Assembly: GCA_016212005.1 (NCBI GenBank)
Contig: JACRHP010000079.1
Coordinates: 1-49,244, forward strand
Source of the DNA: Candidatus Omnitrophota bacterium
GTDB lineage: Bacteria > Omnitrophota > Gorgyraeia > Zapsychrales > Zapsychraceae
DNA: 49,244 bases
Direction of reading: 5' to 3'
How positions within the stretch are numbered: position 1 is the stretch's first letter; each line of letters opens with the position of its first letter. Below the pieces are notes generated by a model, which saw only the letters and a list, made by a program, of their open reading frames with translations, was not told the DNA's origin and ran no database searches. Shown here piece after piece: positions 17,769 to 26,258 of the stretch. A program made the translations under genes and the position numbers.

Positions 17769-18123
17769 ACTTTCCATCCAGTCCGACATCGCCGCGGCGC
17801 ATTTTTTAAGAGGGTACGACGGCCCCTGCAAGGACCTGCACGGCCACACGTGGAAAATAGAGGTCGTGATCGCGCGCGGGGAGCTCGACGCCGTCGGCCT
17901 GGTGGCGGACTTCGCGCTGTTAAAGAGACAGTTGAAGGAATTCCTGCGGACGGTCGACCACGTGTGCCTCAACGACCTGGCGTATTTCAAGGAGCACAAC
18001 CCCACGGCGGAAAACATCGCCCGTTACGTCTACGTGAATTTTTCCGGGGTCGTCGCCCCTTTAGAGATCAAACAGGTCCGGGTCTGGGAATCCGGGACCT
18101 CCAGCGCGACGTATTACGAATAG
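17761..18123 (+). CDS. queD: 6-carboxytetrahydropterin synthase
   Basis: A 120-residue member of the PTPS/QueD family, which makes 6-carboxy-5,6,7,8-tetrahydropterin from dihydroneopterin triphosphate, the first dedicated step to preQ0. The zinc ligands H14, H27 and H29 and the catalytic C23 lie in AAAHFLRGYDGPCKDLHGH, and the family ending VRVWES is present. It overlaps murI and is followed by queC, queE and queF, which confirms the queuosine/7-deazaguanine role over a biopterin one. Confidence 0.95.
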   Translation: MFELSIQSDIAAAHFLRGYDGPCKDLHGHTWKIEVVIARGELDAVGLVADFALLKRQLKEFLRTVDHVCLNDLAYFKEHNPTAENIARYVYVNFSGVVAPLEIKQVRVWESGTSSATYYE

Positions 18124-18190
18124 GTCACAAGGTCACCACGTCACCAGGTCACAAGGGAAAATGGTGACTTTGTGACATTGTGACGGGTGA
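18124..18190. repeat. GTCAC-family palindromic repeat between queD and queC
   Basis: Four GTCAC units on the left and GTGAC units on the right. Its right edge contains an in-frame ATG (18180) that would add five repeat-encoded residues to QueC. Confidence 0.85.
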
Positions 18191-18194
18191 CCAA

Positions 18195-18854
18195 ATGAAT
18201 AAAGCAATTGTGCTTCTTTCCGGCGGGCTGGATTCCAGCACCGTCCTTTATTACGCGAAGGCCCAAGGGTTCGCGCCGCGTTGCCTGATCTTTGATTACG
18301 GGCAAAGGCACCGCGTGGAACTTAAGAAGGCCGCGGCGATCGCGCGGCAGGCGGGGTGTCCGTACCGGGTCGTCAGGATCCGGTTGCCGTGGGGCGGGTC
18401 GGCGCTCTTGGACAAAAAGATCGGCTTGCCCAAACGCAAGACGATCGACCCCCGGGAGATCCCGGTCACCTACGTTCCGGCGCGCAACATTATTTTCTTG
18501 AGTTTCGCGGCCTCCTTCGCCGAGGCGGTCGGCGCGGCCGCGGTCTTCATTGGCGCTAACGCGCTGGATTACTCCGGCTACCCGGATTGCCGGCCGGAAT
18601 TTTTTCGCGCCTTCCAGCGGGCGCTCGACCGGGGGTTAAAAGCCGGCGTCGAAGGAAAGACGATTAGAATTTACGCGCCGCTTTTGCGCAAGACCAAGGC
18701 GCAGATCATTAAGCTGGGGCTGAAGTTAAACGTCCCCTACGCCCGGACGTGGTCGTGCTACAGCGGTGGGCGCCGACCCTGCGGGACGTGCGAGAGTTGT
18801 TTGCTGCGGGCAAAGGGATTTGAAGAGGCTGGGGTGAGAGATCCGCTTGGTTAG
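18195..18854 (+). CDS. queC: 7-cyano-7-deazaguanine synthase
   Basis: A 219-residue ATP-dependent enzyme that converts 7-carboxy-7-deazaguanine to preQ0. The PP-loop LSGGLDSST is at residues 8-16 and FDYGQRH follows. The zinc site near the end is C188, C196, C199 and C202. The ATG at 18195 is chosen because it directly precedes the conserved KAIVLLSGG; the upstream ATG at 18180 lies in the repeat. Confidence 0.97.
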   Translation: MNKAIVLLSGGLDSSTVLYYAKAQGFAPRCLIFDYGQRHRVELKKAAAIARQAGCPYRVVRIRLPWGGSALLDKKIGLPKRKTIDPREIPVTYVPARNIIFLSFAASFAEAVGAAAVFIGANALDYSGYPDCRPEFFRAFQRALDRGLKAGVEGKTIRIYAPLLRKTKAQIIKLGLKLNVPYARTWSCYSGGRRPCGTCESCLLRAKGFEEAGVRDPLG

Positions 18855-19050
18855 GTCACCGGGTCATCCTTCGACAGGCTCAGGATCCCTCACGAAGGAA
18901 TCCCGAGCCCTTCGACGTGGCCTTCGGCCTTGCTCAGGGCGAGTGGTGAGCCAAGTCGAACCGCGAGCGGAGTCGAGGGACAAAGTCACCACGTCACCAG
19001 AAGTTTGACGTGTGACCGTGTGACCTTGTGACTCGGTGACGTGGTGACTT
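18855..19050. repeat. Composite repeat region between queC and queE
   Basis: Outer parts are GTCAC-family arms (18855-18865 and 18983-19050). Between them lies a different palindrome-rich sequence (about 18866-18982) with CCTTCGACAGGCTCAGGAT, a second CCTTCGAC word and matching inverted words ending GAGCGGAGTCGAGGGAC. It appears to be one repeat type inserted into another. Confidence 0.75.
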
Positions 19051-19052
19051 TA

Positions 19053-19742
19053 ATGAAAGCTAAAATATCCGAAATCTTCCACTCGATCCAGGGCGAGGGC
19101 AAGTACACCGGCCACGAGCAGGTGTTCGTGCGCTTCTTTGAGTGCAACATCCGCTGCGCGTGGTGCGACACCCCGCATTCGATCGGTGACACGACCCGTC
19201 ACTACCGCGAGTGCGCCCTGGAGGAATTAATGGCGGAGATCCGGGAGCTCTGGCCCGACTGCCATTCGGTGAGCCTGACCGGCGGCGAGCCGCTCGTGCA
19301 GAAAGATTTTATTAAAGCGCTGTTGCCGTCGTTAAAGAAGGAAGGGATGCGCTCCTACCTGGAGACCAACGGCATCCTCGACCGGCACCTCGCGCAGATC
19401 ATCGACGACGTGGACATCGTGGCGATGGACCTGAAGCTGCCCAGTTCGACCAAATGCCGGCCGTACTGGGAAGAGCACGCGGCGTTTTTAAAAGTCGCCC
19501 GGCAGAAAGAGGTCTTCATCAAGGCGGTCATCTCTGGCGACACGACCAAAGAAGATGTCGTGCGCTCGGTGGAGCTGGTCGCGGGGGTCGACCCGGGCAT
19601 CCCCTTGATCCTGCAGCCGAATTATTTCGAACGTAAAAACGGCGCCCTGGACCGCTGCCTGGATTACCAGGACTACTGCCGGCAATATTTGACGGACGTC
19701 AAGGTGATGTCGCAGATGCATAAGGTGTGGAAAATTAGATAA
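19053..19742 (+). CDS. queE: 7-carboxy-7-deazaguanine synthase
   Basis: A 229-residue radical SAM enzyme that contracts the pterin ring to 7-carboxy-7-deazaguanine. The 4Fe-4S motif is C31, C35 and C38 in ECNIRCAWCDT, the usual CX3CX2C form. SLTGGEPLVQ and a LETNG segment follow, as in the family. The ATG at 19053 precedes the conserved EIFHSIQGEG; the GTG at 19041 is inside the upstream repeat. Confidence 0.96.
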   Translation: MKAKISEIFHSIQGEGKYTGHEQVFVRFFECNIRCAWCDTPHSIGDTTRHYRECALEELMAEIRELWPDCHSVSLTGGEPLVQKDFIKALLPSLKKEGMRSYLETNGILDRHLAQIIDDVDIVAMDLKLPSSTKCRPYWEEHAAFLKVARQKEVFIKAVISGDTTKEDVVRSVELVAGVDPGIPLILQPNYFERKNGALDRCLDYQDYCRQYLTDVKVMSQMHKVWKIR

Positions 19743-19805
19743 GTCACAAGGTCACCCGTCGCCAGGTCACACGTGTGACATTGTGACGGGTGACGTGGTG
19801 ACTTT
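19743..19805. repeat. GTCAC-family palindromic repeat between queE and queF
   Basis: GTCAC/GTCGC units on the left, GTGAC units on the right, filling most of the gap. Confidence 0.85.
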
Positions 19806-19830
19806 GTAATAGTTAAAGAAGGATAAAATA

Positions 19831-20229
19831 ATGAAGAGAATAAAAAGTTCTTACGAAGACCTGCAAAATAATATCCGGACGCTTAAAACCCCGGCGATCG
19901 AGGTCTGGGAAAATAAATACTCCGACCGGGATTACGCGGTGCACCTGTCGACCCCGGAATGCACGTGCATCTGTCCCAAGACGGGGTTGCCGGACTTTGT
20001 GACGGTCAACGTGACGTACGGCCCCGACAAGACGTGCGTGGAGTTAAAGTCGTTCAAGATGTACATCACGGCCTTCCGTGACGTCGGGATCTTCCACGAG
20101 CACCTCGTCAACAGGATCCTGGACGACTTCGTCGCCGCCTGCGCCCCTCGCTGGGCGAAGGTCGAGGCGGCCGTGAACCCGCGCGGGGGCATCACGGCGA
20201 CGGTGGCGGCGGAGTACCGAAAAAAATGA
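19831..20229 (+). CDS. queF: NADPH-dependent 7-cyano-7-deazaguanine reductase
   Basis: A 132-residue enzyme that reduces preQ0 nitrile to preQ1. The short length is that of the unimodular (B. subtilis-type) QueF. The catalytic Cys is C48 in CICPKTGLPDF with Asp55, and the QueF motif VELKSFKMYITAFRD follows. It completes a queD-queC-queE-queF set. A GTP cyclohydrolase gene is not in the window. A ribosome site (GAAGGA) lies 7-8 bases before the ATG. Confidence 0.96.
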   Translation: MKRIKSSYEDLQNNIRTLKTPAIEVWENKYSDRDYAVHLSTPECTCICPKTGLPDFVTVNVTYGPDKTCVELKSFKMYITAFRDVGIFHEHLVNRILDDFVAACAPRWAKVEAAVNPRGGITATVAAEYRKK

Positions 20230-20232
20230 GGT

Positions 20233-20372
20233 AGTCACAAGGTCACACGTCACAACGTCACACGTAATTTAATTGTTGGTGACCTGCTCCGACGCTCGGC
20301 TAACGCCCCGGTCGGAGTCCCGACCGACATCGAAGATGACGCGTCGGGAGTGACGGGTGACTTGGTGACCTA
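20233..20372. repeat. GTCAC repeat with a second palindrome nested in its centre
   Basis: The arms (20233-20264 and 20350-20372) are GTCAC/GTGAC units. The centre holds an unrelated palindrome: CTCCGACGC pairs with GCGTCGGGAG, and inside it CGGTCGG-AGTC-CCGACCG forms a perfect hairpin. It looks like one element inserted into the loop of another. Confidence 0.75.
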
Positions 20373-20387
20373 AACAGAGGATTTCAT

Positions 20388-21104
20388 ATGTCCAGAGTCG
20401 ATGGCCGCAAAGCGGACCAACTGCGTAAGATCAAAGTGACCAAAGATTTTGTCAAACACGCCGAGGGGTCGTGCCTCATCGAATTCGGCCACACGCGCGT
20501 CATCTGCACGGCGAGCGTCGAGGAAAGCGTCCCGCCATTTTTAAAAGGCAAGGGCACCGGCTGGGTGACGGCCGAATACGGGATGCTGCCGCGCTCGACC
20601 AACACGCGGATGAACCGCGAGAAGACGCTCGGCTCCGGGCGCACGCTGGAGATCCAGCGGCTGATCGGCCGGTCGCTGCGCGGCGTCGTCGACTTAAACC
20701 ATTTGGGCGAGCGCACCGTCAAGGTCGACTGCGACGTCATCCAGGCCGACGGCGGCACGCGCACGGCCTCGGTGACCGGCGGCTTTATCGCGCTGGCCCT
20801 CGCGCTGCAGAAGATAACAAAACACGGCATGACCGAGCGCGTGCCTTTGACCGATTACGTGGCCGCGGTGAGCGTCGGCATCCGCAACGGGCAACCGCTT
20901 CTGGACCTCAATTACGAGGAAGATTCCTCCGCGGACATGGACATGAACGTGGTGATGGTCGGCGGCGGAAAGTTCGTGGAAGTGCAGGGCACCGCGGAAC
21001 GCGCGCCGTTTTCCAAGCAGCAGATGGATAAACTTTTAAATTTAGCCGCCCAAGGCATTCGGGAATTGATAAAAATGCAGAGAAAGTACGTGGGGGCTTT
21101 TTAG
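20388..21104 (+). CDS. rph: Ribonuclease PH
   Basis: A 238-residue phosphate-dependent 3'-5' exoribonuclease for tRNA 3'-end trimming, of normal length. Family motifs are visible: [12 protein letters not shown] at the start, [55 protein letters not shown] and [15 protein letters not shown]. rdgB follows on the same strand, as in many bacteria. Confidence 0.98.
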   Translation: MSRVDGRKADQLRKIKVTKDFVKHAEGSCLIEFGHTRVICTASVEESVPPFLKGKGTGWVTAEYGMLPRSTNTRMNREKTLGSGRTLEIQRLIGRSLRGVVDLNHLGERTVKVDCDVIQADGGTRTASVTGGFIALALALQKITKHGMTERVPLTDYVAAVSVGIRNGQPLLDLNYEEDSSADMDMNVVMVGGGKFVEVQGTAERAPFSKQQMDKLLNLAAQGIRELIKMQRKYVGAF

Positions 21105-21105
21105 T

Positions 21106-21158
21106 CTTCAGTCATCAGACTTCAGTCTTCAGACTGACCTGATGACTGACGTCTGATG
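21106..21158. repeat. CAGTCTTCAGAC palindromic repeat between rph and rdgB
   Basis: Tandem units of the type CTTCAGTC/ATCAGACTTCAGTC are followed by inverted GACTGA.CTGATGACTGA units. The architecture matches the GTCAC and AAGTCGTAAG families but the word differs. An in-frame ATG at 21156 lies at its edge. Confidence 0.75.
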
Positions 21159-21167
21159 TCTCATCCA

Positions 21168-21839
21168 ATGCACGAACTCATCATCGCTACTACTAACGCG
21201 GGCAAGCTGCGGGAGATCAAAGAACTCCTCAAAGATCTCGACGTCAAGATCACGTCCCTGTCCGATTATCCGGACGCCCCCAAAGTAGAAGAAGACGGGA
21301 TATCCTTTGCCCAGAACGCGCTCAAGAAAGCGGCCACCATCGCGTTGTACACGGGGAAATTGACGCTGGGTGAAGATTCCGGGCTGGAAGTCAAGGCCTT
21401 GGGCAATAAGCCCGGGATTTATTCGTCCCGTTTCTCCGGAGAAACGGCGACGGACAGGAAGAATAACGCCAAGCTCCTGCGTTCGCTGCGCGGCGTGCCT
21501 TTGAAAAAACGTCAGGCCCGCTACCGTTGTTTCGCGGCCCTTGTCGACGGAAAAGGCGTGATTGACGTGGTCAGCGGCAGCTGTGCTGGCGTGGTCGCGC
21601 TCAAGGGTAAAGGCAACAACGGCTTCGGCTACGATCCGTTATTTTTTCTCCCCCGCTACAACAAGACTTTCGGCGAATTGGACCCCGCGATCAAGGCGAA
21701 AATCAGTCATCGGGCGAGGGCATTGGCAAAAGTGGAAACGATTCTCGGTAGATACTTTAGTCGTAAGTCGCCCTTAGAAATCGCATCAGCGATTTCAAGG
21801 GTAAAGTCCCGGAAATTTCAAAGAAATTTCTCTGGATAA
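21168..21839 (+). CDS. rdgB: XTP/dITP diphosphatase (RdgB/HAM1)
   Basis: A 223-residue house-cleaning pyrophosphatase that removes dITP and XTP. Motifs: IATTNAGKLREIKELL at the start, FAQNALKKA, LGEDSGLEV, FGYDPLFFLP and the late SHRARAL. The ATG at 21168 fits the family start. The normal end is near LGRY at about residue 193; the last 30 residues (from SRKSPLE) are read from two small hairpin repeats at 21772-21837, so the C-terminus is probably an accidental extension. Confidence 0.95.
   Translation: MHELIIATTNAGKLREIKELLKDLDVKITSLSDYPDAPKVEEDGISFAQNALKKAATIALYTGKLTLGEDSGLEVKALGNKPGIYSSRFSGETATDRKNNAKLLRSLRGVPLKKRQARYRCFAALVDGKGVIDVVSGSCAGVVALKGKGNNGFGYDPLFFLPRYNKTFGELDPAIKAKISHRARALAKVETILGRYFSRKSPLEIASAISRVKSRKFQRNFSG
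21772..21837. repeat. Two hairpin repeats read as the C-terminus of RdgB
   Basis: First: CCCTTAGAAATCGC then ATCA then GCGATTTCAAGGG, a 13-bp stem with one bulged A. Second: CCGGAAATTTC then AAA then GAAATTTCTCTGG. Both lie inside the open frame. Confidence 0.75.
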
Positions 21840-21907
21840 GTGATAAGTCGTAAGCAAAAATTTTGGTGTTTTTTGGCTTACCACTTACGACTTATGACTT
21901 ACGACTG
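21838..21907. repeat. AAGTCGTAAG-family palindromic repeat, copy 2
   Basis: GATAAGTCGTAAGC, a loop containing GTGTTTTTTGG, then GCTTACCACTTACGACTTA and further inverted units. It separates the convergent rdgB and AsmA-like genes and could act as a two-way terminator. Same core as 13881-13964. Confidence 0.85.
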
Positions 21908-24900
21908 TTAAAATATTTCCTTCAATATCGTCCCGATCCCTTCCTTGAGGATGTCCGTCGTTTTTTCCAGGACCTTGAACGGCATGGCCTGCACCTTGTA
22001 GCGGGGGTTGCGCAGGGTGCCGGTCAGTTTGACGCTGACGTAATCCTGCGCCTGGGCCAGGATCAGGGAGGGGGCTTTCTTCAGCGACGGGGATTCACCG
22101 GCGGCCAGTTCACTGAAGACGGGGGAGACCTCCAGCTCGATGTTCTGGTTGAAGTCGACCCATCCTTTGGCCTTGAGGGTGATGGTCGCGCTGTTGAGGG
22201 TGGCATCGTCCGTGTAGACCTTCCCGCCGTTGACGGCCAGACGGGCTTCTCCATCGGTAAAAACGACGTTGGTGAACTCCGGGATCACCAGCGCCCCCAG
22301 GATCCCGTCGAGGATATTGAGCTGCCAGAGGTGGCCGTCCGTCACGCCGACGGAGCCGTCTCCCTGCCACTGCCCGGGGTCCGTGACGGGGCCGGCGAGG
22401 TTGAGAAATCCCGAGAACCGCCCCGCCAGGAATTTATTGTCCGGCAGCCTGCTTTCGCGCAGGGCCGCCAGGTCCATCCCCGCCAGCGTCCCGGCGACCT
22501 TCATCACGGGCAAGGCCTGTGTCAAATCCACCGTCGAGGTAAAGGTCAAATCTCCATTGTAAACGCGCCCGCGCAGGTTTCCTTTGCTGATGTGCCGGTC
22601 GCGCTGCTCGTACTCCAGGACCCCGTCGTCCAGAGAGAATCCGTTTAAGGAAACCGTCGGCGCGCGGGCCGTGAACGTCAGGGCCCAGTCCTGCCACTGG
22701 TCGGGTTTGCCCTGGAACAGCCCTTCGCCGGAGAGGGTGCCGACGGGCCGTATTTTGCCGAAGGGGTCTTTCAGCGCCGGGATGAGCGCCGGCAGATCTT
22801 CCAGGTCCAAAGTAAAGCTGCCGCGCAGGTCCAGGTCCGGCGCGGCGTCTTCAAAAAGGTGCACGTCACCTTTGACGTCCAGAGAGCTGTTGAGATATTG
22901 GCCATTGAACGTCACGACCTGGAAGGCCTGGTGCAGGATATTGACCTGCGTCAGGACCTTCAGCCCGTCGGAGACGACCTCCAGGCCCATCACCGGCCGG
23001 TTGAAATTGGCGAGCTGGCCGTTGACGTTATATTTTTTGTCCCCGTATGTCCCCTGGATGTCCTTCCAGGTGACCAGGTCTTTGGCGTAATGGACCTGTC
23101 CCGAGACGCCGGTTATTTCGCCGGGGACCTTCCCGGCGGCGAGCACGGTTTCTTTCAGGACCATATCCGCTTCGACTTCGGCCGCGGCGGGATCTTTGAT
23201 CCCCCCATGGTAGACGGCGTCGACCGACGCGGTCCCGGCCATGTGGACCTGCGTTTTTTCGGTGAGGACGGGGAAGACGGCAAAGATCCTTTGCAGGTCA
23301 AGATTTTCTGTTTTGGCCCGGACGTCCAGCCGCGGGTCGGTAAAGCCCGAGAGTGACCCCGAGAGCGTGACGTCCGCCCCCTGGGTCTGGAACGTCAGTT
23401 GCTCCATGGCGACCTTGTCGGTCTCGAACCGGACCGTGCCGGCGATATCCTGCACGGCGTCGACGTAAGGCACCCCGCGCAGCTTCGCCTGGGAAAATTG
23501 CAGGGTGCCGGAATACCGGTGTTGGGACCCGGCGGCCGCGGGGTCGAACTGATAGTTCACGCTGCCGTCGGGGTTGTCTTCCATCACCAGCTGCGGCGCC
23601 AGTTGCAAGATGGCCTTGTCCAGATGAATGTCGGACCGGACATCCCAGCGGTTTTCTTGACGGGTGACGACGGTCTCGCGGGTCTTCAAATCCGCCTGCA
23701 GGAATTGGTCTTTGCCCCAGTCCAGGCGTCCGCCGCTTAACGCAAGGTCGCTTGCGGCGCCGAACTTGTCGCCTTCGACGGCGAGTCTGGTTTTTTGTGT
23801 CGTCAGATCGCCCCGGAGTTTGACCTCCGTGGAAAATACCGCGTCCAGGCCTTTGGCGGCAAGGGCGGTCTGCAGGTGGATGCCGCGGCCGTCCTTTAAG
23901 AAGATAAAATTGTTCACTTGGATATCCCGGGCCGTGGCCCGTCCGCCGTCCGCCCATTGCCCGTCGGGCTGCTGCAGATGGAGGTTGCCCTGGATCCTGA
24001 TCTCGTCGTTTCCGGTTTCACCGGAAACGGCGACGCGCAGCGACTGGATGTCGGCGCTGATCGTTCCCTTGAATGATTTTCCCTCGCCGGCTGTTATTTG
24101 CAGGGCCGGAGATTCCAGGTGTCCTTTGGCTTCAAGCTGTCCTTTCTGCCAGTCGAGGACGACATTCCCGGCTTTCATTCCGCCGGAGACGTTGATGTCT
24201 TCACCGAGGGCAAGGACGGCCTTTTCCAGCGCCAGACCGCCCTGGGCCCTGGCCTTGCCGTGTCCGACGGTGAGGTTGACGTCCAGCGAAGTCAATATGC
24301 CTTCGGGCATGCCGGGCGCCGGCGATGGTGAAAATAAAGACAGATACCGGGCCAGCGGGATATTTTGCGCGACGAGGCGCGCGGTCAATTCCCGGCCCTC
24401 GATCCGGTAGTTGCCCTTGACGGTGAAATCCGCCTGCCGCCGGGGGACCCGGGCATGGAGCGTGAAGCGCAGGACTTTGGTCAGCGCCAGCCGGGCGTCG
24501 AGGTCGATGCCGCTGATGACCTCGTGGAAATTTTCCGCCGTCGTCTTGTCGGCCCAGGCGATCTCCCCGTCTTCAACGATGATCTTGCGCGGGGCGACGG
24601 TCCATCCGCCGGCGCCGGAGACGGATTTGGGGGTGGTCACAAGGTCCGAGAAATTCCAGAGGTCTTTATCTTCGCGCACGAGCTGCACGAACGGCCGTTT
24701 GATCCGCACCGACGGGATGACGGCCAGCTTGTTTTTCAGAAACGGCGTCAGAAAGACATGGAAGGAGGCCTCGTCGACCCGGATGAAGACGCGCTGGGGG
24801 TCGTCCTTCTGGTAGACGGTGACGTCCCGGATGAGAAATCCGTGCAGGGGGCTGAAATGGAGGTCGGCGATGGTGACCGTCCGGTGGAGGTATTCCTGGG

Positions 24901-25024
24901 CCTTGTCAACGACGAAGCGTTTGAACTGTACCGGCAGGAAAATATTTTCCATGTAGAAATACACGAAATAGGCGAGGATGAAAACCGTCAGGAAAACATA
25001 GACTGTCTTGCGCGTCCAGTGCAT
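21908..25024 (-). CDS. Large AsmA-like (AsmA/TamB superfamily) envelope protein
   Basis: A 1038-residue protein with one N-terminal membrane segment (residues about 8-27, VYVFLTVFILAYFVYFYMEN) and a long periplasmic part rich in beta-strand patterns. The start FKRFVVDKAQEYLHRTVTIADLHFSPLHGFLIRDVTVYQKD is typical of AsmA-like proteins. The C-terminal region (LDGILGALVIPEFTNVVFTDGEARLAVNGGKVYTDDATL) looks like the AsmA C-terminal domain. Such proteins form hydrophobic grooves thought to carry phospholipids between membranes. It is a single gene, convergent with rdgB. A smaller AsmA-like protein is encoded at 40983. Confidence 0.82.
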   Translation of the reverse strand: MHWTRKTVYVFLTVFILAYFVYFYMENIFLPVQFKRFVVDKAQEYLHRTVTIADLHFSPLHGFLIRDVTVYQKDDPQRVFIRVDEASFHVFLTPFLKNKLAVIPSVRIKRPFVQLVREDKDLWNFSDLVTTPKSVSGAGGWTVAPRKIIVEDGEIAWADKTTAENFHEVISGIDLDARLALTKVLRFTLHARVPRRQADFTVKGNYRIEGRELTARLVAQNIPLARYLSLFSPSPAPGMPEGILTSLDVNLTVGHGKARAQGGLALEKAVLALGEDINVSGGMKAGNVVLDWQKGQLEAKGHLESPALQITAGEGKSFKGTISADIQSLRVAVSGETGNDEIRIQGNLHLQQPDGQWADGGRATARDIQVNNFIFLKDGRGIHLQTALAAKGLDAVFSTEVKLRGDLTTQKTRLAVEGDKFGAASDLALSGGRLDWGKDQFLQADLKTRETVVTRQENRWDVRSDIHLDKAILQLAPQLVMEDNPDGSVNYQFDPAAAGSQHRYSGTLQFSQAKLRGVPYVDAVQDIAGTVRFETDKVAMEQLTFQTQGADVTLSGSLSGFTDPRLDVRAKTENLDLQRIFAVFPVLTEKTQVHMAGTASVDAVYHGGIKDPAAAEVEADMVLKETVLAAGKVPGEITGVSGQVHYAKDLVTWKDIQGTYGDKKYNVNGQLANFNRPVMGLEVVSDGLKVLTQVNILHQAFQVVTFNGQYLNSSLDVKGDVHLFEDAAPDLDLRGSFTLDLEDLPALIPALKDPFGKIRPVGTLSGEGLFQGKPDQWQDWALTFTARAPTVSLNGFSLDDGVLEYEQRDRHISKGNLRGRVYNGDLTFTSTVDLTQALPVMKVAGTLAGMDLAALRESRLPDNKFLAGRFSGFLNLAGPVTDPGQWQGDGSVGVTDGHLWQLNILDGILGALVIPEFTNVVFTDGEARLAVNGGKVYTDDATLNSATITLKAKGWVDFNQNIELEVSPVFSELAAGESPSLKKAPSLILAQAQDYVSVKLTGTLRNPRYKVQAMPFKVLEKTTDILKEGIGTILKEIF

Positions 25025-25103
25025 GACCTTGATTATAACCGGAATTTTATAATTTTCCGTTTTTTTCTTTGCGTTCGACAGCCCGTTTTTGTAGACTGTA
25101 TTT

Positions 25104-26258
25104 ATGCCCGATCACCCACCCCGGGAGTCCTCTATCGACGCGCTTGTCGCGGCCATGCGCCGGGAATTGCAGCAAGGTTTGGCCCGGGCGCAAGAAGCGG
25201 TATATCGGCAACGAGTCCTCGTCAACTGGCGCAATGGCCGGCACATCCACCGGTTTCTGGCCGCGCAATCTCCCGGCCCGGAAACACCCCACCTTGTCCT
25301 CATTGCCGAGAAATTTGATTGCAACCTCGACGTGGTGCGCAAGATCCTTAAATTTTACCGCTCTTTCCCCAAGCTCCCCAAGGATCCGCCCCTTTCCTGG
25401 TCGCAATACCGGGCGCTGTTGACCGCGCCGGCCGGCCAGCGGTCGTTATTGCTCCAGAGGGCCATCACCGAAGACATCGGCGCCGACGCATTGTACGCCC
25501 TGATCAGCGTCAGCCGCCACAAAAACCAGACCGACCCGGCCGCCGCGACGGGTCCCGCGCCCAAACTTGATTTCAAGCGCGGGCGGTTGTTCACTTACAA
25601 AACGCTTCAGGGCAAACACCTCAAGCTTAAAAAAGGCGAGATCATGGTCGACGGCGGGTTTAAATGGCGGCACAAGGTCAAGGTCGGCGCCGGTAGCAAG
25701 TTGACCGGCGGCCACATCGTCCGTTCGGTCAAAACAGAGGACGGCGGTTATGAGCTCAAGCATTGCAACGATGATGTCTCATCGCTGTACACCTATGTTG
25801 CGGAAGTTGAGCGGGTCGTGGACGCGGACACGTTCCTTTTGACCATCGACACGGGCTTCGACAACTGGCTGGATTCGCGCGTGCGCCTGCGCGGCATCGA
25901 CGCCCCCGAGATATCGACCGCCGCGGGCCGGCGCGCGTACAATTACGTGAAGAAGGCCCTGGGCAACCGTCCCGTGGTCATCAAAACCTACAAGGAAGAA
26001 AAATACGGCCGGTATCTCGTCGACCTTTTTTATATGAGGAAAAAGGTTTCCGACCCGCAGATAATCGCCCGCGAAGGCATCTTCCTAAACCAGGAACTTT
26101 TGGACCTGGGCCTCGCCAAACTCTACAAAGACCCCTCCTCCGCGCCCCTCGTCAGGTCGGGGGCTGCGTCGCTTTTTGCCGCAGATCGGGCAGAAAGCTC
26201 CTCGCCGGTGAAGGCGGACGATCCGCCGAATAATGAATTCGGCAGCAGTTCTGTTTAG
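25104..26258 (+). CDS. Fusion of a DUF1016-like N-domain with a staphylococcal-nuclease-like domain
   Basis: A 384-residue protein. Residues about 10-140 resemble the N-terminal domain of DUF1016/YhcG proteins (a WRNGRHIHRFL helix, IRKILKFYRSFPKLP-like helix and LSWSQYRALL). Residues about 230-360 form an SNase/thermonuclease domain: VVDADTF near 239, RVRLRGIDAPE with the Arg and Glu of the active site, and KYGRYLVDLF with the second Arg. No signal peptide is visible, so it is probably intracellular. The end (ESSSPVKADDPPNNEFGSSSV) carries the SSPV motif and a tail encoded by a 64-bp repeat shared with the Fic gene. The combination suggests DNA or RNA damage, for example in defence, but that is inference. 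Confidence 0.78.
   Translation: MPDHPPRESSIDALVAAMRRELQQGLARAQEAVYRQRVLVNWRNGRHIHRFLAAQSPGPETPHLVLIAEKFDCNLDVVRKILKFYRSFPKLPKDPPLSWSQYRALLTAPAGQRSLLLQRAITEDIGADALYALISVSRHKNQTDPAAATGPAPKLDFKRGRLFTYKTLQGKHLKLKKGEIMVDGGFKWRHKVKVGAGSKLTGGHIVRSVKTEDGGYELKHCNDDVSSLYTYVAEVERVVDADTFLLTIDTGFDNWLDSRVRLRGIDAPEISTAAGRRAYNYVKKALGNRPVVIKTYKEEKYGRYLVDLFYMRKKVSDPQIIAREGIFLNQELLDLGLAKLYKDPSSAPLVRSGAASLFAADRAESSSPVKADDPPNNEFGSSSV

Noticed and set aside
15699-18017. Long minus-strand reading frames opposite the amidase, murI and queD genes
   Set aside because: They mirror well-supported plus-strand genes in GC-rich sequence and have biased, low-complexity composition.
18180-18194. Upstream starts for QueC, QueE (19041), RdgB (21156), MerR-like (13959) and CstA (35070)
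   Set aside because: Each lies within or at the edge of a palindromic repeat, and the downstream start fits the family's normal N-terminus.
17700-18195. preQ1 riboswitch for the queuosine genes
   Set aside because: queD overlaps murI and the other gaps are filled with GTCAC repeats; no compact preQ1 aptamer pattern is visible.
8709-20372. GTCAC stacks as a CRISPR array
   Set aside because: Units are only 5-8 bases, arranged as inverted halves with no spacers of regular length, and no cas genes are nearby.
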